Shown here in pieces: positions 9,706 to 18,013 of a stretch of DNA of 64,000 nucleotides. How positions within the stretch are numbered: the stretch's first letter is position 1; every line of letters begins with the position of its first letter. The notes beneath the pieces are model-generated. The model did not search any database and was not told the origin of the DNA. It saw only the letters and a program-made list of their open reading frames with translations. The stretch comes from Cribrihabitans marinus (GTDB taxonomy: Bacteria; Pseudomonadota; Alphaproteobacteria; Rhodobacterales; Rhodobacteraceae), in assembly GCF_900109035.1 (NCBI RefSeq), contig NZ_FNYD01000006.1, forward strand, positions 1-64,000, read 5' to 3'. Both the position numbers and the translations under genes were made by a program.

Positions 9706-10164
9706 TCACAGCGGCAGCGGCCGGCCCTCGGCAATCGCCTCCATCGCGAAATACGAGGTAACGCTGTCCAGTTCGACCTTCTCGATCAGCCGCTGATAGA
9801 CCTTGTCGAAACTGGCCATGTCCTCGGTCACGACCTTGAGCTGATAGTCGTAATCGCCGCCGATGCGGTGGAAGTCGACCACTTCGGAAATGGTCAGGAC
9901 GTGCCGGCGGAAGACCTGCAGCCATTCGGCGGAATGGTGCCGGGTGCGCAGCATCACGAAGACCACCAGCCGCAGCCCGAGCTTTTCGCGGTCGACGCGC
10001 GCGGACGCCCCCTTGAGGATCCCGGCCTCGGTCAGCGCCCGCAGGCGCCGCCAGCAGGCGTTCTGCGACAGCCCCACCCGGTCGGCCAGCTCCCGTTGGG
10101 ACAGGGTGCTGTCCAGTTGCAGCTGCCGCAGGAGTTTCAGATCAAGTTCATCGTATTGGGCCAT
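9706..10164 (-). CDS. Lrp/AsnC-family transcriptional regulator
   Basis: About 152 residues from the ATG at 10164 (MAQYDELDLKLL); in-frame ATGs at 10176 and 10185 are alternatives, and none has a clear ribosome binding site. The N-terminal winged helix covers about 5-60 (LSQRELADRVGLSQNACWRRL). The C-terminal RAM domain has the GGDYDYQLKVV signature that binds amino-acid effectors. It is divergent from a class V aminotransferase gene, and the 107-base gap between them is AT-rich (GTGTCATATGATCGAC, AATTTGGGTCAAAAT), typical of an Lrp-controlled pair. It probably senses the amino acid processed by that enzyme. Confidence 0.92.
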   Translation of the reverse strand: MAQYDELDLKLLRQLQLDSTLSQRELADRVGLSQNACWRRLRALTEAGILKGASARVDREKLGLRLVVFVMLRTRHHSAEWLQVFRRHVLTISEVVDFHRIGGDYDYQLKVVTEDMASFDKVYQRLIEKVELDSVTSYFAMEAIAEGRPLPL

Positions 10165-10271
10165 ATCGTCGATCATATGACACAAATAATCTCGACACCA
10201 TTAAGTAATTTGGGTCAAAATACCGATCACACCAGATCATATTGAGGCAAGAGAACAGGAGTGCCCCGACC

Positions 10272-11693
10272 ATGATCTTCGACACGTTCCGAGACAGCAT
10301 CGCACAGGACGCCAGGACCGACAGGCTGCGGTCGGGCCTGATCGGCGAGGGGATGCCGATCCCCGGCCTGTTTGGCGACGTGCCGCTGGTCTATGCCGAT
10401 TACGTGGCCTCGGGCCGGGCCCTGCGCCAGGTCGAGCGCTTCGTGAGCGAAGACGTGCTGCCCTATTACGCCAACAGCCATACCGAGGCGTCGTTCTGCG
10501 GCTCCTACATCACCCGCATGCGCCGTGCCGCGCGGGCCGAGATCGCGCGGATCGTGGGCGCGCATCCCGACGACGCGGTGATCTTTGCCGGCTCCGGGGC
10601 CACGGCGGGGCTGAATCGCCTGGTCAACCTGCTGGGATTGGCGCGGGCCGAGGACGCGGTGGTCCTGATCGGCCCCTACGAGCATCATTCCAACATCCTG
10701 CCCTGGCGCGAAAGCGGGGCGCGGGTGATCGAGATCCCCGAGGCGCCCGAAGGTGGCCCCGATCTGGCGGCGCTGGAGCGGACCCTCGATGAGGTGTCGG
10801 GCGCGGATCTGGTGATCGGCAGCTTCTCGGCGGCCTCGAACGTGACCGGCATCATCACCGATCCCGATCCGGTGACGCGGATGCTCAAGCGTCACGGGGC
10901 GCTGGCGATCTGGGACTATGCCGGGGCGGGACCCTACCTGCCGATCGACATGGGGTCCGGTGATGTTCGCAAGGACGCCATCGTCGTCTCGCCCCACAAG
11001 TTTCCCGGCGGTCCCGGTGCCTCAGGTATCCTGGTGGTCAACGCCGCCGCGGTGCAGACGGCGCGGCCCAGCTGGCCCGGCGGCGGCACCGTGTCCTTCG
11101 TCTCGCCCTGGCGGCATGACTATGTCGACGACCTGGCCGCGCGGGAAGAGGCCGGAACGCCCAACGTGATCGGCGACATCCGCGCCGCGCTGGCCTTTCT
11201 GGTCAAGGATGCGGTCGGCGCCGAGTTCATCGCCGAGCGCGAGGCGCGCTACAACCGCATGGCGCTGGACGGCTGGCGCGACAACCCGCATCTGACGCTG
11301 CTGGGGGCCGAGGCCGGGCACCGGCTGCCGATCTTCTCGTTCCTGGTCCGGGACGCCGAGGGGCAGCCCGTGCACCAGCAGCTGTTCACCCGCATGCTGA
11401 GCGACATCCACGGCATCCAGGCGCGCGGCGGCTGTGCCTGTGCCGGGCCCTATGCGCACCGCCTGCTGGGCATCGACCGCGCGGCGTCGGACGCGCTGCA
11501 TGCCGATCTGGCCGCCGGGCGCGAGCTGCGCAAGCCGGGCTGGGTCAGGCTCAACCTGTCCTACCTGATGGACGAGGCCACCGTGCGGTTCATCATCGAC
11601 AGCGTGAACGACCTGTCGCGCCGGACCGGTGAATACTCCCGGCACTACCGCGCCGATCCGGCCACCGCGCGGTTCACCGGGCGGGCGGCCTGA
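10272..11693 (+). CDS. Class V aminotransferase / cysteine desulfurase-like PLP enzyme
   Basis: The 473-residue protein starts at ATG 10272; an upstream GTG-type start would add ten residues. It shows the fold-type I, class V layout: YEHHSN (136-141) with the His that stacks on PLP, Asp215 in WDYAGAG, and the Schiff-base Lys243 in VSPHKFPGGPG. RGGCACAGPYAH lies where cysteine desulfurases carry the active-site cysteine loop, so sulfur or selenium chemistry is possible. No isc or suf genes are nearby. The partner is the divergent Lrp regulator, which suggests an inducible amino-acid catabolic role. The substrate cannot be read from the sequence. Confidence 0.82.
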   Translation: MIFDTFRDSIAQDARTDRLRSGLIGEGMPIPGLFGDVPLVYADYVASGRALRQVERFVSEDVLPYYANSHTEASFCGSYITRMRRAARAEIARIVGAHPDDAVIFAGSGATAGLNRLVNLLGLARAEDAVVLIGPYEHHSNILPWRESGARVIEIPEAPEGGPDLAALERTLDEVSGADLVIGSFSAASNVTGIITDPDPVTRMLKRHGALAIWDYAGAGPYLPIDMGSGDVRKDAIVVSPHKFPGGPGASGILVVNAAAVQTARPSWPGGGTVSFVSPWRHDYVDDLAAREEAGTPNVIGDIRAALAFLVKDAVGAEFIAEREARYNRMALDGWRDNPHLTLLGAEAGHRLPIFSFLVRDAEGQPVHQQLFTRMLSDIHGIQARGGCACAGPYAHRLLGIDRAASDALHADLAAGRELRKPGWVRLNLSYLMDEATVRFIIDSVNDLSRRTGEYSRHYRADPATARFTGRAA

Positions 11694-11736
11694 ACGGTTT
11701 GTGACGCAGTTTACAGTCAGGCCCGTCGGCTCCGTG

Positions 11737-11759
11737 ATACCTTCCCGGGCAGAAGGTAT
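11737..11759. promoter_or_regulatory. 8-bp inverted repeat in front of the peptidoglycan-binding-domain gene
   Basis: ATACCTTC (11737-11744) and GAAGGTAT (11752-11759) are exact reverse complements around a 7-base loop. The repeat ends 5 bases before the ribosome binding site GGAG at 11764. It could be an operator or an mRNA hairpin restricting ribosome access. Confidence 0.5.
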
Positions 11760-11773
11760 TTTTGGAGTTCATT

Positions 11774-13417
11774 ATGGCACTGAAACTGTCCGCACCTGTC
11801 GGAGACAAGAACCGGATCACCAAGCCCGATCCGAGGAAACCCAACCAGAAGTTCAAACCGGTGCAGAACAAGCCCGCCGATGTCGAACTGGTGCGGCTGA
11901 TGCTCAAGGCCAACGGCTATACGGTCGAGGTGAACGGCAAATGCGATGCCGCGCTGATCAAGATGATCCGCGATTTCCAGCGCAAGAAGCTCGGTTTCAA
12001 GAAGCCCGACGGTATCGTCGATCCCGGGATGCAGACCTGGAGTGCGGGCCTGACCCGCCTGTCCGCGATGGTCTCGGCCGATGCCAAGGTCGAGGTCTAC
12101 GAGGTCCAGGAGAACGGCAAGACCAAATACGTAAGCAAGTCCGAATACGAGGCCGGGGTGAAGGCGCTGAAGCGCGAGATCCTGTCCAAGGCCAAGATGA
12201 TGATGTCCGAAGCCGAAAGCTGGGAGGATTTCTGCAACGAGGTCGAACGCACAAGGCAGGCGCAGGACGGGCTGATGAACGCTCTGGTCGAGTTTGCCGT
12301 CAGCACCGTCAACGACAAGACCGACCCGCCCTGGAGCGCGATCCTGGACGCAAGTTCGCAGGCCTCGCTGCTCAAGAGCTATACCGACCGCAGCGCGCCG
12401 GACTGGAAGAAGGTCTATGCCCAGGACCAGAAGGCGACCAAGGCCTATAACAAGGGCGTCAAGGCGTTCAAGGGATTCATCAAGGCGCGGATCGACACGG
12501 CCGGTTCGATGATCGGCAAGCTGGAGGTCGTGCGCGACACCTCGTTTGCGGTGGTCGAGGCCTATATGACGGCCAGGCTGGTCGCGACCAAGGGCATGTC
12601 GCCGGCCAAGGCCCACGGCGTCGCCGCGGCCAGCACCGAGGCGCTGAAATCCGGCGCCGGGCAGTTCGGCGAATACCTGGCGGGCAACAACGTCACCCTG
12701 GACGGCGCCGCCAAGAAGGTTTTTATCGACAGCTTCATCGCCGGTCTGGCCGGCGCCGCCGGGGGCAAGCTGACCGACAAGCTGGCCGCCGGGCTGGCGG
12801 ACGATCTGCTCAAGGCGGCGATGCCGAAACTGTCCAAGCAGATCTCGAAAAAGGCGGCCAAGGCGTTCTTCGAGAAGTTCCTCAAGTCCAAGGCCGGGCA
12901 GGCGATGGTGACCGAGGCCCTGAAGGAAGTGATCGGGCTGGCCAAGCCGATGATCGAAAAGGGCCGCCCGCCCAATTCCAAGGAGATCAAGTCGGCCGTC
13001 GCCAAGGTCATGACCGCCGGGATCGTGTCGCATGCCGCGTTCAAGTCGCTGGAATCCTTCTCGACGAACTGCGCTTCGGGTCTGAGCAAGTATCTCAAGG
13101 ACAGCTTGGTGCCCGGGGTGATGAAGGGCACCGTCAAGTCTGATCTGACGTCGAAATACGGTGCGGACCTGGCCGAAAAGTTCATCACCATGCACGGGGC
13201 CGAGATCTATGGCGACATCGCGGGACAGCTGGCCGGCAAGAGCGTCGGAAAATACGCCGATGGTGTTGTGAACGGCGCGGACGGCACCCAGTCGGCCGCG
13301 GCGCTGCAGAAATTGGCCAACGAACAGATGCGCAAGGATCTGGAACTGCGCAAGAAAATCCACAAGATGATCATGGCCAAGGCCAAGCGCAAGATGAAGA
13401 AGCTGGAAGCGGCGTAA
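11774..13417 (+). CDS. Unknown lysine-rich protein with N-terminal peptidoglycan-binding domain
   Basis: The 547-residue protein starts at ATG 11774, 6 bases after GGAG. A PG_binding_1-like domain covers about 34-92 (ELVRLMLKANGY, ALIKMIRDFQRKKLG, GIVDPGMQTW). Residues 100-300 look helical and charged. Residues about 305-400 form an Ala/Gly/Lys-rich amphipathic region (DSFIAGLAGAAGGKLTDKL), and the C-terminus is strongly basic. There is no signal peptide and no clear membrane helix. The gene stands alone between an aminotransferase and hisC. The layout recalls secreted effectors or bacteriocin-like proteins that use a PG-binding module, but no secretion genes or immunity gene are visible. Function unknown. 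Confidence 0.7.
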   Translation: MALKLSAPVGDKNRITKPDPRKPNQKFKPVQNKPADVELVRLMLKANGYTVEVNGKCDAALIKMIRDFQRKKLGFKKPDGIVDPGMQTWSAGLTRLSAMVSADAKVEVYEVQENGKTKYVSKSEYEAGVKALKREILSKAKMMMSEAESWEDFCNEVERTRQAQDGLMNALVEFAVSTVNDKTDPPWSAILDASSQASLLKSYTDRSAPDWKKVYAQDQKATKAYNKGVKAFKGFIKARIDTAGSMIGKLEVVRDTSFAVVEAYMTARLVATKGMSPAKAHGVAAASTEALKSGAGQFGEYLAGNNVTLDGAAKKVFIDSFIAGLAGAAGGKLTDKLAAGLADDLLKAAMPKLSKQISKKAAKAFFEKFLKSKAGQAMVTEALKEVIGLAKPMIEKGRPPNSKEIKSAVAKVMTAGIVSHAAFKSLESFSTNCASGLSKYLKDSLVPGVMKGTVKSDLTSKYGADLAEKFITMHGAEIYGDIAGQLAGKSVGKYADGVVNGADGTQSAAALQKLANEQMRKDLELRKKIHKMIMAKAKRKMKKLEAA

Positions 13418-13453
13418 TCCACCGCCGGTTCGCGGCAGGGCGGATGTTGCGGC

Positions 13454-13482
13454 TTTTCTCTGGCGGGTGACGCGGGTATTAG
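13454..13482 (+). promoter_or_regulatory. Weak candidate promoter of the hisC-tyrC operon
   Basis: TTTTCT (13454-13459) and TATTAG (13477-13482) are separated by 17 bases, 23 bases before the hisC ATG. The -35 is poor, so this is only the best candidate in an 87-base gap. Confidence 0.3.
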
Positions 13483-13504
13483 GGGTCCATTCAGGGAGCC
13501 CCAC

Positions 13505-14590
13505 ATGAACCACATCACCCCGCAGCCCGGCATCATGGACATCGCCCTCTACCAGGGCGGGGCGTCGCATGTGGCGGGCCTGAGCGACGTGATCAAGCTC
13601 AGCTCGAACGAGAATCCGCACGGACCCAGCCCCCGGGCGACCCAGGCGGTGCGCGACAGCGCCGCGCGCCTGCACCGCTATCCCTCGACCGATCATGCCG
13701 ACCTGCGCGAGGCCATCGGCGCGGTGCACGGGCTGGACCCCGCGCAGATCATCTGTGGCGTGGGGTCGGACGAGGTTCTGCAATTCGTCGTCCATGCCTA
13801 TGCCGGTGCCGGTGACGAGGTGATCCATACCGAGCACGGCTTCTCGATGTATCCGATCCTGGCCCGCATGGTCGGGGCCGCCCCGGTCAAGGTGCCCGAG
13901 CAGGACCGGCGCGTGGATGTCGACGCGATCCTGGCCGCCTGCACCGAACGCACACGCATCGTGTTCCTGACCAATCCGGGCAACCCCACCGCGACCATGA
14001 TCCCCGAGGCCGAGGTCGCGCGGCTGGCCGATGGCCTGCCGCCCGGCGTCTTGCTGGTGATCGACGGCGCCTATACCGAGTTTGTCGAGGGGTTCGACGG
14101 CGGCGCGGGTATCGTGGCGGCGCGCGAGCATGTGATCATGACCCGGACCTTCTCCAAGATCTACGGGCTGGGCGGAATGCGGGTCGGCTGGGGCTATGCG
14201 CCAAGGTCGATCATCGACGTGCTGAACCGCGTGCGCCAACCCTTCAACCTGTCGGGAACAGCGCTGGCGGCGGCCGAGGCGGCGGTGCGCGACCGGGACT
14301 ATGTCGCGTTCTGCCGGCGCGAGAATGCCCGGCTGCGCGCCTGGCTCGCCGAGGCGCTCGCCGATGCCGGTGTGCCGTCCGACCCGTCCTGCACGAACTT
14401 CATTCTGGCGCGGTTCGGCTCGCGGCAAGAGGCCGAGGCCTGTGACACCGCCCTGCAGGCGCGCGGCCTGATCGTGCGGCGGGTGGCGGGCTATGGCCTG
14501 CCGGACGCGCTGCGGATCACCGTCGGTGACGAGGGGGCCTGTGCCCGTGTGGCCGAGGCCGTGCGCGCGTTCAAGGAGGGGCGGGCATGA
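13505..14590 (+). CDS. hisC: Histidinol-phosphate aminotransferase
   Basis: The 361-residue PLP enzyme of fold-type I fits the HisC family in length. It shows the N-terminal [11 protein letters not shown] segment that contacts the phosphate substrate, [12 protein letters not shown] around the PLP ring, and the Schiff-base Lys in [16 protein letters not shown]. HisC converts imidazole-acetol phosphate to histidinol phosphate; this branch often also transaminates aromatic 2-oxo acids. The start overlaps no other gene, while the stop overlaps the tyrC start by 4 bases, so a role in tyrosine/phenylalanine synthesis is likely besides or instead of histidine synthesis. Confidence 0.93.
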   Translation: MNHITPQPGIMDIALYQGGASHVAGLSDVIKLSSNENPHGPSPRATQAVRDSAARLHRYPSTDHADLREAIGAVHGLDPAQIICGVGSDEVLQFVVHAYAGAGDEVIHTEHGFSMYPILARMVGAAPVKVPEQDRRVDVDAILAACTERTRIVFLTNPGNPTATMIPEAEVARLADGLPPGVLLVIDGAYTEFVEGFDGGAGIVAAREHVIMTRTFSKIYGLGGMRVGWGYAPRSIIDVLNRVRQPFNLSGTALAAAEAAVRDRDYVAFCRRENARLRAWLAEALADAGVPSDPSCTNFILARFGSRQEAEACDTALQARGLIVRRVAGYGLPDALRITVGDEGACARVAEAVRAFKEGRA

Positions 14591-15507
14591 GCCAGGTCTA
14601 TGGACGGGTCGCCCTGATCGGGCTGGGCCTGATCGCGTCGTCGATGTTCTGGGCGATGCGACGCACCGGGCTGGCCACCGAGGTGACCGGGTATTCCCGG
14701 TCGCAGGAGACCCGCGACACCGCCACCCGGATCGGGCTGTGCGACCGGATCTGCGACACCGCCGCCGAGGCGGTCGAGGGGGCCGACCTGGTGGTGCTGG
14801 CGGTGCCGGTCGGCGCGATGGGCGATGTCGCCGCCGAGATCGCGCCGATGCTCAAGCCGGGCGCAACCGTCACCGATGTCGGGTCGGTCAAGCGCCACGT
14901 GATCGAAGCGGTCGGCCCGCATGTGCCTGACGGCGTTCACTTCGTCCCCGGCCATCCGCTGGCGGGGACCGAGCATTCCGGCCCCGAATCCGGGTTCGCC
15001 GAATTGTTCGACAACCGCTGGACTCTGCTGGTCCCGCCCGAGGGCACCGATCCGGCCGCGATCGACCGCCTGCGGGCGCTCTGGGAGGGGATGGGCGCGC
15101 TGGTCGACGAGATGGACGCCGACCACCATGACCTGGTGCTGGCCGTGACCAGCCACGCGCCGCACCTCATCGCCTACACGATGGTGGGCGTGGCCGACGA
15201 CCTGCGCCGCGTCACCGATACCGAGGTCATCAAGTATTCCGCCGCCGGTTTCCGCGACTTCACCCGGATCGCCGCCAGCGATCCGACCATGTGGCGCGAC
15301 GTGTTCCTGACCAACAAGGACGCCACTCTGGAGATCCTGGGACGCTTCACCGAAGAGCTGTTTGCGCTGCAGCGTGCGATCCGCACCGGCGATGGCGGCC
15401 ACCTGCACGACTATTTCACCCGCACCCGCGCGATCCGGCGCGGTGTCATCGAGGCGGGCCAGGATACCGACGCACCGGATTTCGGCCGCGGGAGGGCCAA
15501 GACATGA
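14587..15507 (+). CDS. tyrC: Prephenate/arogenate dehydrogenase
   Basis: The 306-residue protein has an N-terminal NAD(P)-binding Rossmann fold ([19 protein letters not shown] at about 10-28) and an all-helical C-terminal TyrA-type dimerisation domain. [14 protein letters not shown] is the TyrA-family active-site segment with the catalytic His, and [12 protein letters not shown] follows. The enzyme decarboxylates and oxidises prephenate or arogenate in tyrosine synthesis. It overlaps hisC by 4 bases and the next gene by 4 bases. I cannot decide between prephenate and arogenate preference; cyclohexadienyl dehydrogenase is the safe name. Confidence 0.92.
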   Translation: MSQVYGRVALIGLGLIASSMFWAMRRTGLATEVTGYSRSQETRDTATRIGLCDRICDTAAEAVEGADLVVLAVPVGAMGDVAAEIAPMLKPGATVTDVGSVKRHVIEAVGPHVPDGVHFVPGHPLAGTEHSGPESGFAELFDNRWTLLVPPEGTDPAAIDRLRALWEGMGALVDEMDADHHDLVLAVTSHAPHLIAYTMVGVADDLRRVTDTEVIKYSAAGFRDFTRIAASDPTMWRDVFLTNKDATLEILGRFTEELFALQRAIRTGDGGHLHDYFTRTRAIRRGVIEAGQDTDAPDFGRGRAKT

Positions 15508-16337
15508 ACAGGATACTGGCCGCACTGACCGTTGCCGCCTCGGCGATCTGTATTGGCACAGCCGGTGCTGCCGCACCCGACACGTCCCCGCGTCCGGCGG
15601 CGCGTCCCGACCTGGCCGAAGTCCCGGTCACTCGCGCTGCCACGGTGCCGCCGTTGGCGCGGATGCGCCCGGTGCCGCGCCCGCAATCGGCGCAGATCGA
15701 GCAGTTGAACCAGGTCGCGGCCCCGCCCGCGACCGGCCCCGGCAACTCGCTGCGGCCGTTCCTGCGACCGCCCGAGATCGCGCAGAAAGCGTTTCTGTTC
15801 AAGCGCAAGCAGCGCCGGGGCTCGGTCTGCGGCAACATCGACATCCAGGGCGAAAAGGTCGGCCGCGTGCCGGGCCGGATCCGCGGATGCGGCGTGAAGA
15901 ACGCGGTCAAGGTCAGTTCCGTCTCGGGCGTGTTCCTGACGCAGCCGTCTGTCATGACCTGCGACACCGCCGAGGCCCTGAACCACTGGGTCACGCGCGG
16001 TGTCAGACCGGCCTTCAAGCCGATGGGACGGGTCGCCGGGCTGAAGGTCGCGGCGCATTATTCCTGTCGCACGCGCAACAACCGTCCCGGCGCCAGGATC
16101 TCGGAACACGGGAAGGGCAAGGCGATAGACATCTCGGCCTTCATCCTGGACACCGGCCGCACGATCACCGTCCTGAAGGGCTGGAACCAGGGCGAGGCGC
16201 GCAAGGCGCTCAAGCGGGCGTGGCAATCGGCCTGCGGACCGTTCGGCACGGTGCTTGGGCCGGGATCTGACGGCTATCACCGTGACCATTTCCACGTGGA
16301 CACCGCGCGCCACCGGGGCGGAAACTACTGCCGCTGA
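15504..16337 (+). CDS. Extensin-like C-terminal domain protein (secreted)
   Basis: The 277-residue protein starts at ATG 15504, overlapping the tyrC stop (ATGA). It has a signal peptide of about 23 residues (ending TAGAAA), then a proline/arginine-rich linker to about 90. The extensin-like domain (about 100-277) contains paired cysteines and the motifs SEHGKGKAIDISAF and YHRDHFHVDTARH, whose His/Asp residues resemble the zinc site of M15/VanY D,D-peptidases. A periplasmic peptidoglycan hydrolase role is therefore plausible but inferred. The coupling to tyrC has no obvious metabolic logic. Confidence 0.88.
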   Translation: MNRILAALTVAASAICIGTAGAAAPDTSPRPAARPDLAEVPVTRAATVPPLARMRPVPRPQSAQIEQLNQVAAPPATGPGNSLRPFLRPPEIAQKAFLFKRKQRRGSVCGNIDIQGEKVGRVPGRIRGCGVKNAVKVSSVSGVFLTQPSVMTCDTAEALNHWVTRGVRPAFKPMGRVAGLKVAAHYSCRTRNNRPGARISEHGKGKAIDISAFILDTGRTITVLKGWNQGEARKALKRAWQSACGPFGTVLGPGSDGYHRDHFHVDTARHRGGNYCR

Positions 16338-16346
16338 TCCGGCGCG

Positions 16347-17348
16347 TCAGCGCAGGATCAGACGCGGCGCGGGGCCCAGGGGAACCGGCCCCAGCGCGAC
16401 ATAGCCGTCGCGAAAGTTGAGCTGCACATCCAGGGCACGGGAATTGCCGCCAAGCCCTGCCAGCATGCCCAGCATGCGCTCGGCCGGGGCGATCGCCTGC
16501 GGCGGCAGCGCCCCGGCGGCCTCGGCCATGGCCAGCATCTCGCGCCAGTTCTCGGCCTTCAGGGCGATTGCGCCGGTCGGCACGCCCTCGGCATCCACGC
16601 TCAGGGCGCCGGTGGCATAGACGTGCAGCGCGCCCCAGCGCATCTCGGCAAGGTCCAGCGCAATGGATACCGGCTGCGGTCGCCTGCGCTCCAACGCGGC
16701 GCGGTCCCACCTTGTGTCGAATTGCACCTGCGCCTTGAGTTCCAGCGTCTCGAAACTCTGCGGCAGGTCTGCCGACGAGGCGAGCAGGCGGCGCAGCCGG
16801 GCACCGGGCGAGAAATCGTCGGCCGTGATCTCGATGTCATAGGTTTCCGGGCTGTCCGCCTGGATCATCGACAGCCCGAGATCCGAGGCGACCATCACCG
16901 CCGCACCGTCCTCGGCGACCGACCACGGCCCCGATGCCAGCGACAGCTGTTCCAGGACCAGCTCGATCCCCGGCGCCAGGCGCAGATCCGCGCGCATGTC
17001 TTCGGTCGCGACAACGAGGGTCCGGTCGAAATGCGACAGGCGTTGCGGGGTCGCGGGAAACCGGACCGTCTGGTGGCCGGGCCAGATCGCCGGGCTGTCC
17101 AGCATCAGCCAGTCGGCCTGCCAGGCCGCGCCGGTCGCGGGATCGGCCAGCGCCGGGCTTTCGATCAGCGTGACATGGCGGGCGGGATAGCCCGATGTCG
17201 AAATATCGGCGTAATCCGCCTGCCAGCCGCGCGCCTGCTGGGCCGCGAACCAGCCCGAGACCGAGGACCGCAGCCCCCAGCCGGCGGCATACCAGTAGCC
17301 CGACCAGACCAGCCCGACCAGAATGACGATGTTCAAAACCCGGCGCAT
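16347..17348 (-). CDS. DUF2125-type membrane-anchored protein
   Basis: The 333-residue protein starts at ATG 17348; the open frame continues upstream but crosses the divergent chaC gene. The N-terminus holds one transmembrane or signal-anchor helix (LNIVILVGLVWSGYWYAAG). The rest is a periplasmic beta-rich region with ESPALADPATG and SHFDRTLVV, as in DUF2125 proteins of alphaproteobacteria. The gene is convergent with the extensin-like gene (9-base gap) and divergent from chaC. The family has no established function. Confidence 0.78.
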   Translation of the reverse strand: MRRVLNIVILVGLVWSGYWYAAGWGLRSSVSGWFAAQQARGWQADYADISTSGYPARHVTLIESPALADPATGAAWQADWLMLDSPAIWPGHQTVRFPATPQRLSHFDRTLVVATEDMRADLRLAPGIELVLEQLSLASGPWSVAEDGAAVMVASDLGLSMIQADSPETYDIEITADDFSPGARLRRLLASSADLPQSFETLELKAQVQFDTRWDRAALERRRPQPVSIALDLAEMRWGALHVYATGALSVDAEGVPTGAIALKAENWREMLAMAEAAGALPPQAIAPAERMLGMLAGLGGNSRALDVQLNFRDGYVALGPVPLGPAPRLILR

Positions 17349-17417
17349 CGGCGGAAGGCCCCTTTTTCCTGCATCGGATTTGATGTTTATAGGCGCAAAC
17401 AGGCAAGGACCAGTGCG

Positions 17418-17948
17418 ATGACGATGTGGGTGTTCGGCTATGGCTCGCTGCTGTGGAACCCGGATTTTCCGGTGGCCCGGCGCGAACGCGCGACGTTGCG
17501 CGGCTATGCCCGGTCCTTCTGCATGAGCTCCATCCACCACCGCGGCACCGAGGAGGCGCCCGGCCTGGTTCTGGCGCTGGATGCCGCCGAAGGCGCGCAT
17601 TGCAGCGGCCTGGCTCTGGCGGTCGAGCCAGGGCACGAGGCGCACACGCTGGACGAGCTGCGCGCGCGCGAGTTGATCTCGTCGGCCTATGTGGAACGCA
17701 TGCTGGACGTGCATCTGGACGCAGGCGGCATCGTCAACGCCGTAACCTACGTGATCGACCCCGACCACGTGCAGTATTGCGGCGGCATGCCGCTGGAGGA
17801 GCAGGCCCGGATCATCGCCCGCGCCGTGGGCGGCCGCGGCCCGAACACCGAATACCTGTTCAACACCGCCGAACACCTGGCCGAGATCGGGCTGAGCGAT
17901 CCCGATCTCGACTGGCTGGCCCAAAGGGTGCGGCAGCTTTCGGCATAA
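17418..17948 (+). CDS. chaC: Gamma-glutamylcyclotransferase (ChaC-like)
   Basis: The 176-residue protein begins MTMWVFGYGSLLWNP; the YGSL glycine loop is the hallmark of the gamma-glutamylcyclotransferase fold, and LRGYARSFCMSS with HRGTEEAPGLVLAL matches ChaC, including the acidic residue near the catalytic position. ChaC enzymes degrade glutathione to 5-oxoproline and Cys-Gly in the cytosol. The ribosome binding site is weak. It is divergent from the DUF2125 gene with only 69 bases between the starts, so both promoters must overlap. Confidence 0.9.
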   Translation: MTMWVFGYGSLLWNPDFPVARRERATLRGYARSFCMSSIHHRGTEEAPGLVLALDAAEGAHCSGLALAVEPGHEAHTLDELRARELISSAYVERMLDVHLDAGGIVNAVTYVIDPDHVQYCGGMPLEEQARIIARAVGGRGPNTEYLFNTAEHLAEIGLSDPDLDWLAQRVRQLSA

Positions 17949-18013
17949 ACCCTTGGCGCGGCCTCGGCCTTTTCGTTAGGCTCGCGCCAGAGCAGAGGTT
18001 CAGGACATAGCGC

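Noticed and set aside
11717-14428. Minus-strand open frame of about 900 codons across the PG-binding gene and hisC
   Set aside because: Antisense shadow of two well-supported plus-strand genes; no recognisable motifs.
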